Below the pieces are notes generated by a model. The model was given only the letters and a program-made list of their open reading frames with translations. It was not told the DNA's origin and did not search any database. A program made the translations under genes and the position numbers. 64,000 nt of DNA from assembly GCA_040954595.2 (NCBI GenBank), contig CM082577.2, positions 18,662,001 to 18,726,000 of the forward strand, in the 5' to 3' direction. Origin of the DNA: Balanoglossus misakiensis. Lineage: Eukaryota > Hemichordata. Shown here one piece after another: positions 44,601-53,833 of the stretch; the stretch's first letter is position 1; every line of letters begins with the position of its first letter.

Positions 44601-47600
44601 CTCTGTTGTGCAGATAAACACTGCCTAATTGTTTCAGTGCAGATTTAGCATCCACATTTCCCTCTTTGTTTGCTTCTCTCTGTGCATTTTCCAGCAGTAA
44701 ACCCATTTCTCTCTCTGCCTTAGAGATATATGACACAATGTACACAACACAGGCATAAGCATCCACAACAAACTGAATGTCCATGTTTGCATCCCAGCAA
44801 CGGAGAAGGTTGGCATTATATTGGTTCACCCAAACATCATTTGGTTCACGCTTTAATACTACACTTGTTTTCCTTGCCAAAATTGCATGTGCTTTCTCAA
44901 ACATCTCCTGAGAAATGCTGACCTCATTAAACAGTGCATCAACCGAATCAATCTGTTTCTCTTTGTCATGCAGGCATGTCCACACTTTTTCCAAAATATT
45001 CCTAGCAGCCATCTGGCTCATCACATTCTCAATTAACTGAGTTGTGTCACTTTGACATTTCTCTTCAAGTGTTGCGTTATCGTCATCAAGGTTTGACTTC
45101 TCACCTTCACCTGTCATTTCTATATCTATATCAGGACGGCATATGAACGTTTTCTTTGATGGTGGTCGTGGAAAGTTGAATCTGCATCTAGTGCCCTTTT
45201 TCTTGCAAGATTTGGAGTGCCTTGAGCTGTGTTTCTGAACTTTATTCACAATCTCTTGCAATTCCTCATCCTCCTCAACAGAAGGCATTTGACATGTTAC
45301 ATATCTGTCAACAAAATCAACTACATCTTCATCAGTATCTCTATCAACCTTTGGTGCATTTTCAACCCAAAATAGGCAGTGTGTATGTGGTGAGCCTCGT
45401 TGTTGAAACTCGACTCGATAAAAATAATCTTTGATATTTCCAATAGGATTGGCTGGTGACATGATGACTTCTCTCAGAAAACAATGAAATCTGTGATCAA
45501 ACATTCTGGCTGCTGTTACAGGATTTCGTCTCAAGATAGCACATTTCTCAGACCATTCAAGATCCTCAGCATTACGTACATCTCCTTCTCCACGAAGTAT
45601 AGTCTCAATAACTTCTTTCCACCGTAAATCGGCAGCAGAAAATGAGCAAAACCATGTTGGTATACCCAACTGTCTGATCATTGCAAACAGGTCTTTTTGT
45701 GTTGCTTGCCAATAAGGAGGAGTTCCTCTTATAGGTTTTAAAAACTTATAGCCTTCATCAGACTTCAAAATCTGTTTCAAAGATTCACTGTCACTTAAAA
45801 CATCAGATGTCACTTTTTTGCCACAAGCATTAGCAGTTCCTTTCCTCAAAGCAATTGACACATTGGATACAACCTGGTTAATTTCAGACAGATATTGCGC
45901 ATAAAAGATATAGTCTGTGCTTTTTGAAAATCTGTTACTTGCATTCATTACACGACCTTGCAGGTATCGTCCTATTGTTATCCTAACCTCTCGGTCATCG
46001 TGAAATGTGGGTGACCCAGTTGGGAATAGCACAGGAAAGCACTTAGCTTCATTCAACTTTTCCATCAACAGACAAACAGGTTTATTACCCTCTGCTGGAG
46101 CAACACAAGATATATCCTCAAAGTGATAATCAAGAATATCCTGACCTATGTCAATTGGTTGGAGGCATGTGTCCATCAATATTCCATTAGTATCTTTGTT
46201 GGACACATTGTTATCTTCTGTGTCTGATGACACATCATTACTTTCAGTATCTGAAACATTTCCTTTGGTCTTTTCATTGTTTTCATCATTGCTTTTGGTG
46301 TTAGACTTTTCTGATTTGCTTTCAGCATCTGAAATAACTTCTTCAGTCTTTTCAAGAGTATTTTTCCAATTCATATTGAATGTTATATCACTGTAATACT
46401 GATTATTTGTCTGTAGGTATTCCAAAGCATTCTGAATGTGTCGTTTGTTTACAAACTGATATTCATAGTAACCTTTATAACTCAGTTTTCGCTTCAATTT
46501 CACCCTTATCATCTGATCATCAAACTCATTCCGTGGCAAAATATTTGTAGCCTTCTTTATATCAGAAGGGACACACACTACAGGTCCATGAACTCCATTC
46601 TGACCACCCTTAGGTAATGCCAACATTTTCATGAATGGAATATTTAATGCAATTAAATGTTGCTCAAGTGAGTTGAGGCATTTCAATTCAGGAGGGACTG
46701 ATGTGACATGAAGGTTGTTTGCAACAGCTTGAACTGGCATCTCTCCACGTAAAAGTTTTCTATGGCATGTGAAACAAATCCACAATTTACTGGCTGCATT
46801 ATTCTTGAGAGGGCAGTCAGCCATACATGTCGAGGCACATTTGTGAACATATTCTTCTGATATACATTTCACAGCAATATCAGATGTAATTCTGTTACTG
46901 TAATATTTATCCTTGTTGCAAACAATTACTTGTTTCCTGAAAAGTCGACGATGACAAACTGAACATACACAATTTGGACCTTCTGAGGCAGTATTTCTAA
47001 AATTAGCAATAACATGTTGAACATTTTGCTTGTCAATGTCATTCTGTATCATCTGACACCTGCTTCTCTTCAATGCATTATCTTTGTAATGAGGGTCATT
47101 CTCATATCGTTGAATACTCTGTGTCTTCTTTGATTCACGAAAGTTTACGTCTTGGTGATATTTTTGGGATACTTGTTGGGACATTTGTGCTTTATGTGCT
47201 TCCCGAAAGTCAGTATTTTGTTCATATTTTACTCTTACGCATGCCTTCTGTGCTTCCCGAAAATCAGGATTTTGTTCATAATTTACTCTTATGCGTGCCT
47301 TCTGTGCTTCCCGAAAATCAGGATTTTGTTCATAATTTACTCTTATGCGTGCCTTCTGTGCTTCCCGAAAATCAGGATTTTGTTCATAATTTACTCTTAT
47401 GCGTGCCTTCTGTGCTTCCCGAAAATCAGGATTTTGTTCGTAATTTACTCTTATGCGTGCCTTCTGTGCTTCCCGAAAATCAGGATTTTGTTCGTAATTT
47501 ACTCTTATGCGTGCCTTCTGTGCTTCCCGAAAATCAGGATTTTGTTCGTAATTTACTCTTATGCGTGCCTTCTGTGCTTCCCGAAAATCAGGATTTTGTT

Positions 47601-49119
47601 CGTAATTTACTCTTATGCGTGCCTTCTTTGCTTCCCGCAAATCAGGATTTTGTTCATATTTAACCCTGGACTGTGTCTTTTTGGCGTCCCGATAGTCGGC
47701 ATTTTGTTCATATAAATCTTTCATTTTTTGTTTCTTACTTTCTCGGATCTGATGATAATGCTGTCTACTTTTTAACTTCTTTGTCTCTCTATATTGAGAA
47801 TTACTGTGGTACAATTCTGATTCAGATATTGCCCTGCAGCTCTTTGCAGTGGTCTCATTACATTCATATTTTTGTTTTCTGATTTTCTTTCGTAATCGTT
47901 CACTCATTGCTGGTCTCTTACCTCTTCCTTTTGTAACACTTTCAGTTTCATCACTTACGTGGAAATTTCCTTTCTTGTCCAATGGACTCTTTAGTGGAAC
48001 ACAACTGCCACTATCTGCCTCATTGTGGAATTCATTAGTCATACCTTCACTTGAGACAAGTTCATCACATTCAATGTGTGTAGAGTCAGATGTTACCATC
48101 TCACGTGTCTTTACACTCTTGACAATTTCAAAATGATCTCTGTTGCGATGGTTCAGGTATATACCTACACCTTTATCAACATTACTTTTATTAATTGCAT
48201 TACAATAATGTATTAGCCATGTTCCAGAACTATACACATAGATGTTAGTTTGTAAGAGATCGGCAGCGGCCAAGATCTCATTTTCGGAACCCCAGATTGT
48301 TAGGCAATTCATTCTAGACTTTGCAATATAATCAGCAACTGATGTATATCCTTGGTCTTGGTCCAGCCAACCAAAATATGCACTGTCATTTGCAATCATG
48401 TGGTTTACAATGGCCTTTCGCATTACAGCATGGTTACGTTCACTGCCACTAATGGCATACGACAAAGCTCTAAACAAACAATTACCATCACCGATAATAG
48501 ACTTCATATTGCATGGTTCACCAATTTCAACACTACGAATTTCATCGAGCATTTCAACTTTATTTCCATATTTTATGTGAAGCTTACAGCATAACTCTTG
48601 GCATATGGTGGTGGTTACAGGAGAGAAAACAAATTCATTCGGGGTAACATTCTGAATAATACATTCATTGTCATTTCTCTTGTGTGCAATATCAACTGCT
48701 TTCTCAATCTGTAAATTTCCATTAACACAAGTGACAATGTCACCATTTGCAGGTACCCTAGAATCATTGGTTCCCCGAAGGGAAGTTTCAAAGTTTTCAC
48801 CCTTCGAACACCGAAGGTTTGAACCCCGAAGGGAAGTTTCACAGTTTTGATCCTTCGAACACCGAAGGCTGGCACCCCGAAGGGTATTGTCGCTGAGATT
48901 ATAGAGGGCAGCATCCTCTTTGATTACGTCGCTGTTTTTTGAGAGGGCAGCATCCTCTGTCATATCGAAGCTGTTTTTTGAGAGGGCAGCATCCTCTGTT
49001 ATATCGAAGCTGTTTTTTGAGAGGGCAGCATCCTCTGTCATATCGAAGCTGTTTTTTGAGAGGGCAGCATCCTCTTTCATCTGACTCCTCTTCTTCCTCC
49101 AGTTCCTAGAGCGTGGCAT
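41674..49119 (-). CDS. Helentron replicase: OTU protease, HUH Rep, PIF1 helicase and endonuclease (2481 aa)
   Basis: Second intact Helentron protein, co-linear with the one at 20127-27593 and clearly homologous from the MPR...WRK start to the S-x-H end. Domains: 13-residue N-terminal repeats; OTU with GDGNC at 210-214 and DHFEIV (His 329); about nine 18-residue repeats (bases 47200-47660); a Cys-rich DUF6570-like region; an acidic Asn/Asp/Glu/Ser-rich linker (bases 46190-46350) longer than in the first copy; an HUH motif (PHTHC, His 1245 and 1247); a PIF1 helicase with Walker A Lys 1828; and a C-terminal endonuclease with LTETWL, GDFNEN and the terminal S-x-H (His 2473). The ATG directly follows an acceptor (ATTGATTTCAG). 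The divergence from the first copy shows that the two are separate lineages rather than a recent duplication. Confidence 0.95.
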   Translation of the reverse strand: MPRSRNWRKKRSQMKEDAALSKNSFDMTEDAALSKNSFDITEDAALSKNSFDMTEDAALSKNSDVIKEDAALYNLSDNTLRGASLRCSKDQNCETSLRGSNLRCSKGENFETSLRGTNDSRVPANGDIVTCVNGNLQIEKAVDIAHKRNDNECIIQNVTPNEFVFSPVTTTICQELCCKLHIKYGNKVEMLDEIRSVEIGEPCNMKSIIGDGNCLFRALSYAISGSERNHAVMRKAIVNHMIANDSAYFGWLDQDQGYTSVADYIAKSRMNCLTIWGSENEILAAADLLQTNIYVYSSGTWLIHYCNAINKSNVDKGVGIYLNHRNRDHFEIVKSVKTREMVTSDSTHIECDELVSSEGMTNEFHNEADSGSCVPLKSPLDKKGNFHVSDETESVTKGRGKRPAMSERLRKKIRKQKYECNETTAKSCRAISESELYHSNSQYRETKKLKSRQHYHQIRESKKQKMKDLYEQNADYRDAKKTQSRVKYEQNPDLREAKKARIRVNYEQNPDFREAQKARIRVNYEQNPDFREAQKARIRVNYEQNPDFREAQKARIRVNYEQNPDFREAQKARIRVNYEQNPDFREAQKARIRVNYEQNPDFREAQKARIRVNYEQNPDFREAQKACVRVKYEQNTDFREAHKAQMSQQVSQKYHQDVNFRESKKTQSIQRYENDPHYKDNALKRSRCQMIQNDIDKQNVQHVIANFRNTASEGPNCVCSVCHRRLFRKQVIVCNKDKYYSNRITSDIAVKCISEEYVHKCASTCMADCPLKNNAASKLWICFTCHRKLLRGEMPVQAVANNLHVTSVPPELKCLNSLEQHLIALNIPFMKMLALPKGGQNGVHGPVVCVPSDIKKATNILPRNEFDDQMIRVKLKRKLSYKGYYEYQFVNKRHIQNALEYLQTNNQYYSDITFNMNWKNTLEKTEEVISDAESKSEKSNTKSNDENNEKTKGNVSDTESNDVSSDTEDNNVSNKDTNGILMDTCLQPIDIGQDILDYHFEDISCVAPAEGNKPVCLLMEKLNEAKCFPVLFPTGSPTFHDDREVRITIGRYLQGRVMNASNRFSKSTDYIFYAQYLSEINQVVSNVSIALRKGTANACGKKVTSDVLSDSESLKQILKSDEGYKFLKPIRGTPPYWQATQKDLFAMIRQLGIPTWFCSFSAADLRWKEVIETILRGEGDVRNAEDLEWSEKCAILRRNPVTAARMFDHRFHCFLREVIMSPANPIGNIKDYFYRVEFQQRGSPHTHCLFWVENAPKVDRDTDEDVVDFVDRYVTCQMPSVEEDEELQEIVNKVQKHSSRHSKSCKKKGTRCRFNFPRPPSKKTFICRPDIDIEMTGEGEKSNLDDDNATLEEKCQSDTTQLIENVMSQMAARNILEKVWTCLHDKEKQIDSVDALFNEVSISQEMFEKAHAILARKTSVVLKREPNDVWVNQYNANLLRCWDANMDIQFVVDAYACVVYIVSYISKAEREMGLLLENAQREANKEGNVDAKSALKQLGSVYLHNREVSAQEAVYRLCGLKLKQSSRKVQFIPTGETPIKMSLPLSVIRSKMTGDDMNEDDIWYNSIVDRYKNRPNDDEFDDMCLATFCSEYRIVSKSEVTNTTTEKRANPIVKLENGAGYMQKRSRTDPAVIRYARFSVTKFPEKYYRTMLELFLPHWVDSQLKPNGFETYENFYSAGAVKCGSASIQTVKVIVDANKAMFEKEADAVDLAEELLEGSGPLEDAWAQICPESEIDRLECIDERQQLPDDDVNEEDIPDLVHKPKGDCHIEISTSEVRRADVQAMCRSLNRKQAEVFYNVRQWCLDKSNGKNPEPLYLFVSGGAGTGKSHLIKTIYHEAKRILSRVMANPDEKSIQVTASTGVAAFNVGGETLHHAFSIAVDSKLPYEPLREEKLNTLRSKLGNLQILIIDEISMVDRKLFHYVHGRLRQIKQTPSGSPFGNVCVIAVGDFYQLPPVKASPLCVENDAINMWNNFKIVELTEIMRQKDCAFAEALNRVRIHKKGHTLSANDLEMFNNRVTGEASEAIHIFATNAEVNNCNITMLHSLCSDPVCIEAQDFSKNTKTGKLQRKEGHHAKVYRTTLPKTLTLAKGARVQLTQNIDVSDGLVNGVFGSVCHIDVKPNESFPTAVYVVFDNVKVGQGLRNKNRVNISDLPENTTRIEPQEMSVASNGGIRRQFPLKLAWACTVHKVQGLTVEKAVVSLKKIFAPGQAYVALSRVTSLDGLIIDEFKTSSIYCNEKVQAALEMMPKFVDGCFEQLQPNYRCSFILHNVEGLLNHMEDIRSGKEYLESDFICLTETWLTENQTKCDVIVNGFEFSHKPRSKSYNNFDMNSSQLQLQHHGGVGLYVKGSQSVEILDLPVSNLEYLTFYVKDINTVVAVIYRPSSYKAVAFRKNLLLLVKEMSKYSGATVIMGDFNENILTSSSLVKLMQDHGFKQHVSKPTTEAGTLIDHVYVKGAGKVEVGIVPKYFSFHEAISIKIY
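47205..47660 (-). repeat. 54-bp coding minisatellite in Helentron 2
   Basis: About nine units of an 18-residue motif (YEQNPDFREAQKARIRVN), seven of them almost identical at DNA level, so the expansion is recent. On the opposite strand this creates two long spurious frames. Confidence 0.93.
48920..49090 (-). repeat. 39-bp coding repeats at the N terminus of Helentron 2
   Basis: Four to five copies of a 13-residue unit (TEDAALSKNSFDM-type). The motif is unrelated to the N-terminal repeats of Helentron 1, although the position is the same. A further short repeat (SLRGSNLRCSKG-type) lies at 48770-48895. Confidence 0.85.
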
Positions 49120-50381
49120 CTGAAATCAATAAATACATAACTGTTAACATTTTAATGTCCGGGACTATTGTACAGACCAGAATGCCAGAATAAAATGTGG
49201 TGATAGCTTCACTGTAGAGGTATAGGCCTATGGGTAGGTCAAGGTCACGGATAAACCTGTTGACATGGTCCACAACCTTCAAATTTGGCATGTGGGATCC
49301 TGACCATATACCGGTAAATGTAGTGTACAAGGACTGTCAACAGATTTTTTATTCCACATTTTAATATAAATAAGGTCCATATGAAAATTCCAATCAAAGC
49401 TGACAATTACAGTGAGTAATTAAAAATTCAAGAGTGTTATGCATGAAATTACATAGGCCCACATAATTGTGCCAAGTTTGAGATTCATAGATTCAGCCGA
49501 TCACACTTTCTTCTCATTTACCTTTTTGAAATATTTGTTTGCAATCTGGGTAAGACAAGTAGACATTTCTGTAGAAACTATTCCAACATATGTTGACTTC
49601 ATGCACATAGAATAAAGTCAAAGTTGTAAGACAGCATGTGCCATTGTCAAACAAAACTATAGACATTTTTTTCACACAGGACGTGATTAAAGAAATTTAG
49701 CTCAGCAAAAATTTCCCACTCAAATTATGGCATTTGTTGTATTTACACATAGTGACTGTACATTTCAAGGCAATTGGACACTTGGATACTAAGAGGGTTT
49801 AATTATATACCCAAATTTCACAATTTCCAAAAACTATACTAAGGCCAAACATGCATATAAAATTTAAACACATTTGCACTAGTTATTTAACAGAACACTT
49901 GTGTTGACACATGACAGACAACCTATGAACAATTGTCTTATCTGATAAGCTCTGTGTCAGAGCAGAGTTATGACAAGTAACCTGCAATGAATCACATGCA
50001 GAACTGTACTGCAGTGCATTATGCTGAAGGTCTCTTCACATGGCAGACACACTTACCTCAAGTGGGATATCTTTGGTTATACAAAACTGCAAGAAAGCAA
50101 ATAATATAAATTATCATTACTGGTTATAGGTGTACATGTTTGCCACTGAATCCAACAGAATACATGCATATTATTTCTGCATAAAATCCAGTTCATCTAT
50201 TTCCATCAGGCATTTCCTCTTTATCTTCACTAAACATAACAGACTACAGTATATGCGCCAATACAATCAAAGCAAACACATACAACCACATACAAAAAGA
50301 TAAAAGACAGTGCCAGATATAACATCATAAAGGAGTCATTGAAATTACCACCCTTATAACATGAGAATCTTTACAGTATAA

Positions 50382-51107
50382 GGGACCGTTCAGTTTTTAC
50401 GGCCAGGGGGGGGGGGCAAGTTTGTGTCATCGATTTTCAAAATCAGGCCGACCCCCCCTTCACCAAGGACCAAAAAATGATGACCCCCCCTTTGACAGAC
50501 CCAAAAATATGATGACCCCCCCCCCCCCATGCCGAAAACATGAACCTATGTACACTGTATGCAATAAATGGAATGAGGCTCCTCTCGCCTCAATTAGACA
50601 TTAAATTAAATGAACAAACTAAAATGACAATCCAATACAATAGTTGGTAGAATTGGTAAAAAAAGAAAAGTGGCGGGGGTGTCCCCCTCCCACATAAGAA
50701 AATTTGGTAAAATACAGTGCTCAAAGTTGCATTTTAATGAACTCAAAAGCAAATTAACTTAATGTTAGGGAGGACAAATTTTAATTTTGCCACTCCACTC
50801 AAAAGAAGCATCGGGGTAGGGTGGGAAGAAGTCTGCCCTGTACACTAGACAAACCAGCGAATAAATGCAATGTGGGGGAGAATGGAGGGGGTTGGTGTCC
50901 CCCTCCCACATTAGAAAATTTTGTAAAATAAAGGGCGTGAAACTGTAATTTTGTGTACTCAAAAGCAAAAGTTCGGTGGCAAAAGTATGTGACCCCCCTA
51001 AACATTTAAAAAAACAGATGACCCCCCCCCCCTCTTGGACTTAAGTCACCCCCCTGGATTTTGATCCCCCCCCCCCCACCCCCCGGCCGTAAAAACTGAA
51101 CGGTCCC
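50382..51107. mobile_element. PIF/Harbinger-like MITE
   Basis: Terminal inverted repeats of about 22 bp (starting GGGACCGTTCAGTTTTTACG) are flanked by TAA on both sides (50379-50381 and 51108-51110), the 3-bp duplication typical of PIF/Harbinger. Inside are long C or G runs and two diverged copies of a segment containing GTGTCCCCCTCCCACAT (50679 and 50896). It is non-coding. Confidence 0.78.
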
Positions 51108-51319
51108 TAAGTGATCCCATTCCCCATCGTCACACTTTACATTCAAACACCTTTACAAAGACTGAATACTGCATATCAAAATACATGTAAGTACATTGTT
51201 TTCTGCATACACAATAGAACCATGCATAGTGACACAAAAATCATTCAGTGTACATATACAACACAGCCAATCCAGAACGGCTGACAGTGCACACCCAGAC
51301 ATAAACAAAGGGTACATGT

Positions 51320-51640
51320 AGTACTAATACCTAGCCACACACACCCACTTTGATAAACTTGCACACAGACAGGAGTTCCAGACATACATGAATCAACAAA
51401 GACATGCAGACAAAGATTCAGAAAAAGATGCAAACACATGATACATAGACATACCTACACACACGCATCCACACTCTGATGAACTAGCACACAGACGGAC
51501 AGGCATCAAAGAGGTGCAAAGGTCCAAACACACGCAATCACATGGTGCAATTATATACACTGTGCACAGGCTGTATATACCAACATTCACATATGTGCCA
51601 CACACTCAACTAAACTGGCACACGAACAGACATGAAACCA
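51320..51640. repeat. Diverged ~128-bp tandem repeat, about 2.5 units
   Basis: The phrase GCACACAGAC or GCACACGAAC recurs near 51360, 51488 and 51616, with ACACACNCCCAC-like upstream context. It lies in CA-rich sequence. Confidence 0.5.
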
Positions 51641-51986
51641 AGCAAAAATTAATCCTCACGTAACAGTTGCTTCTTTTGATATAGCAAAAATTTCATGTCA
51701 TGCCAATGACCTGTTTTACAATATGTCATGAACACTTCACCCTGGTGACTTTGTTGTGGTTCATTCTACTTGTGCAGCATTGTAGTCTAAATGCAACATA
51801 AGAATACCCAGCAATACTATTTGCAATCTATGCATATACCTCTAATAGACTATAGAAATGAATTATTCAATTCACAGCTAAAACTACAATTCGTTGCTTC
51901 TTGAACATATTCCCAAGGTTTAATATAACTGCAATTTCTTCCTCAATGACACTAATATGAAATGTACAAAACTGAGAATGTGTTTA

Positions 51987-52081
51987 TTAGCTGCAATGAT
52001 TGTAGCGGGTGCTGCTAGGTTGACTGGTGTGTTCGCAGCATCAGTCAACCTAGCAGCACCCGCTACAATCATTGCAGCTAA
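51987..52081. repeat. Perfect 40-bp inverted repeat with 15-nt loop
   Basis: Arms 51987-52026 and 52042-52081 are exact reverse complements by direct comparison; the loop is GTGTGTTCGCAGCAT. Pairing stops abruptly at both outer ends. It lies in the predicted 5' intron of Helentron 2. It is too perfect for an old MITE; a recent inverted duplication or a hairpin RNA source is possible. Confidence 0.9.
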
Positions 52082-52460
52082 GGATTTCCCTTCGATTACA
52101 TAGCGAACCATTTGCACAGATACTTACAGTTTTGCTGGGTTCTGTAATGTATTATTTCATCCAAAAAGCTGCACGTTTCAAGAAAGAACCAAAACAAACT
52201 CACCTGCAGACCGCATGTGGTGGTCGCGATTCTATTTTTACCCTAAGTCCCTAACCCTACTTTTTAGGCAGCTGTGTCAGCGATCGAAAAGAATCGTCAA
52301 TAATTTCACACAATCGAATTAAACTTCGATGATGGCCATCAAGTACTCATAACCCAACATCTTCCCGCACAGTGTCATATATCTTTCGTGCCTTGAAACA
52401 TCGGGATCGCTTATCTAAAACTAATTTTCGAAAGACGGGCTTTACAAAATAATACTCACC

Positions 52461-53515
52461 AGTAGTTCAGTATAGAGTGTGGCTGTAATTGGTATAGCGC
52501 CCCCAAACATTGGTATTCTGCCTTTCTTTTGTACGTCACTTCCGCCCAAGACGTTCAAATAAACGAGTTCGTTGTTACACTTGCGATGACTGTTATGTTT
52601 CAATCAACATATAATTAATTTCCCCATCGTTATCATTGCTCATTTATTATATTTTGGTGCAAACATCTAATGATAAGATCAACGTGAATGAAAATCTCTT
52701 CTCTCCATTCTTCCGTTGGTGGCGCTGAGCGGTATAGGAGCCTATATATACAGTGGGTGGGCAAATTGGCAGTTCATGGACTTTGCACTATGTATGTGGC
52801 ACTGAAACTTATTTTGGATGAACCTGACCTTATTGAATTCCAATTATTATGATCATCCCTTATTTTATGATTAAGCTACCAAAAAGGTCTGCTTTTATGA
52901 TGTTCATTTCATTTATTTGAATCAGGTAAGGTTATAGAAAAATATACATGACACAGATACATGTATGCACCGTCCAAAAGGTTTTCAATACAGAAATGAG
53001 TTTAAAATATTTCTCCAGTGTATGCACTGTAGTGAATTTATATATGTACAGGCATAAACATTCAGCCTTCTGAAACAATTGTTATTGGGCACGGAAATTG
53101 TTGTTAGTACCTGTAAAGATAGACCACAGCTGGAAGCAGTATAAATTTCTGCAAAATGACTGAAATAGTCTCGTATTCACCTGGGTAGAACAGTGAACAA
53201 CTATTCTTGAAAGAAAGTTGTCACAAATACATATTTAACGCATTTGTCACTTAATGTCATCATCATCAACAAAAGAGCTAATAATAAAAACACCAAAATA
53301 GTTGTACGAGTGAACGAGCGAAAGTTCATACCACTAATGGATGTCAAGCATATTTAAACGTTTATGAACACATGCAGGCACAATTTAATTTGGTATTTGA
53401 ATAGCCTGAATAGGTATAGAAGCAAACTTTGCACTCCAATTTTCACATTGTTTCAGCGCTTTTTTAATTATATGCACATGTCTAATATACTACACCAACA
53501 AATGCAGGTATATGT
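52461..53515. other. Sequence upstream of the Helentron 2 first donor
   Basis: It would hold the first exon and promoter. TATATATA occurs near 52743-52750, but no start site can be fixed. It includes the second copy of the flanking direct repeat (52915-53063). No gene is seen. Confidence 0.4.
52915..53063. repeat. Direct repeat flanking the Helentron 2 module, right copy
   Basis: Counterpart of 38090-38241, same orientation. Confidence 0.65.
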
Positions 53516-53833
53516 TTGATTATTGTGGACATGGGTACCAGAACAGATAAAGCCCTGGCATTTGGGGAATTTGAGCACATAATGGAGTCTTACACAATAC
53601 CTCATTAATTATGCACATATTTCATTCCAAGCTAACCACAAGCTAGAGGTTGGGTTTTTGGTGGACATGGACCTGTACAGTGTCAAACTGTTTTCCCCAA
53701 ATTTGGGGTGACCTCAGGTGACCTTTGACCTACTTTCCCCATATCTTGGCATCCACAGCAGATACAGCCTTGGCATTTGCTGGTTACCATGGGAACCGCT
53801 TGTGCCCCGCCAACGCTGCTTGCAGCTTTAATT
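53516..53833 (-). mobile_element. Family III monomer and tail at the 5' side of Helentron 2
   Basis: One and a half monomers followed by the tail ending at 53833. Confidence 0.6.

Larger units (their letters stand above)
49120..52460 (-). other. 5' flank of Helentron 2 with predicted non-coding micro-exons
   Basis: On the minus strand there is a donor at 52460/52459 (TACTG/GTGAGTAT, as in Helentron 1). A 30-nt exon at 50086-50057 lies between TTTCTTGCAG and GTAAGTG. A 24-nt exon at 49545-49522 lies between TCTTACCCAG and GTAAATG. The final acceptor is at 49120, next to the ATG. It also holds the Harbinger-like MITE and the 40-bp palindrome. The splice sites are predictions. Confidence 0.48.
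36435..53833 (-). mobile_element. Proposed complete Helentron 2, carrying the 2481-aa ORF
   Basis: The proposed 3' end is the family III hairpin at 36435-36465 (arms AGGGGCACAAGCC / GGCTTGTGCCCCT). Family III body and monomers run to about 38040, followed by the coding module and its flanks. Monomers return at about 53520, and the family III tail GCTTGTGCCCCGCCAACGCT ends at 53833. Hairpin arm and tail arm agree. As for Helentron 1, the coding module could instead be a separate insertion. The monomers on both sides of the module make this boundary less certain. Confidence 0.45.

Noticed and set aside
47073-47715. Two long + strand ORFs (187 and 196 aa) with repeats
   Set aside because: They are antisense shadows of the 54-bp coding repeats of Helentron 2; repeats whose length is a multiple of three keep other frames open.
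50422-51005. Proline-rich ORFs in the Harbinger-like MITE
   Set aside because: Translation of C runs in a non-coding MITE.
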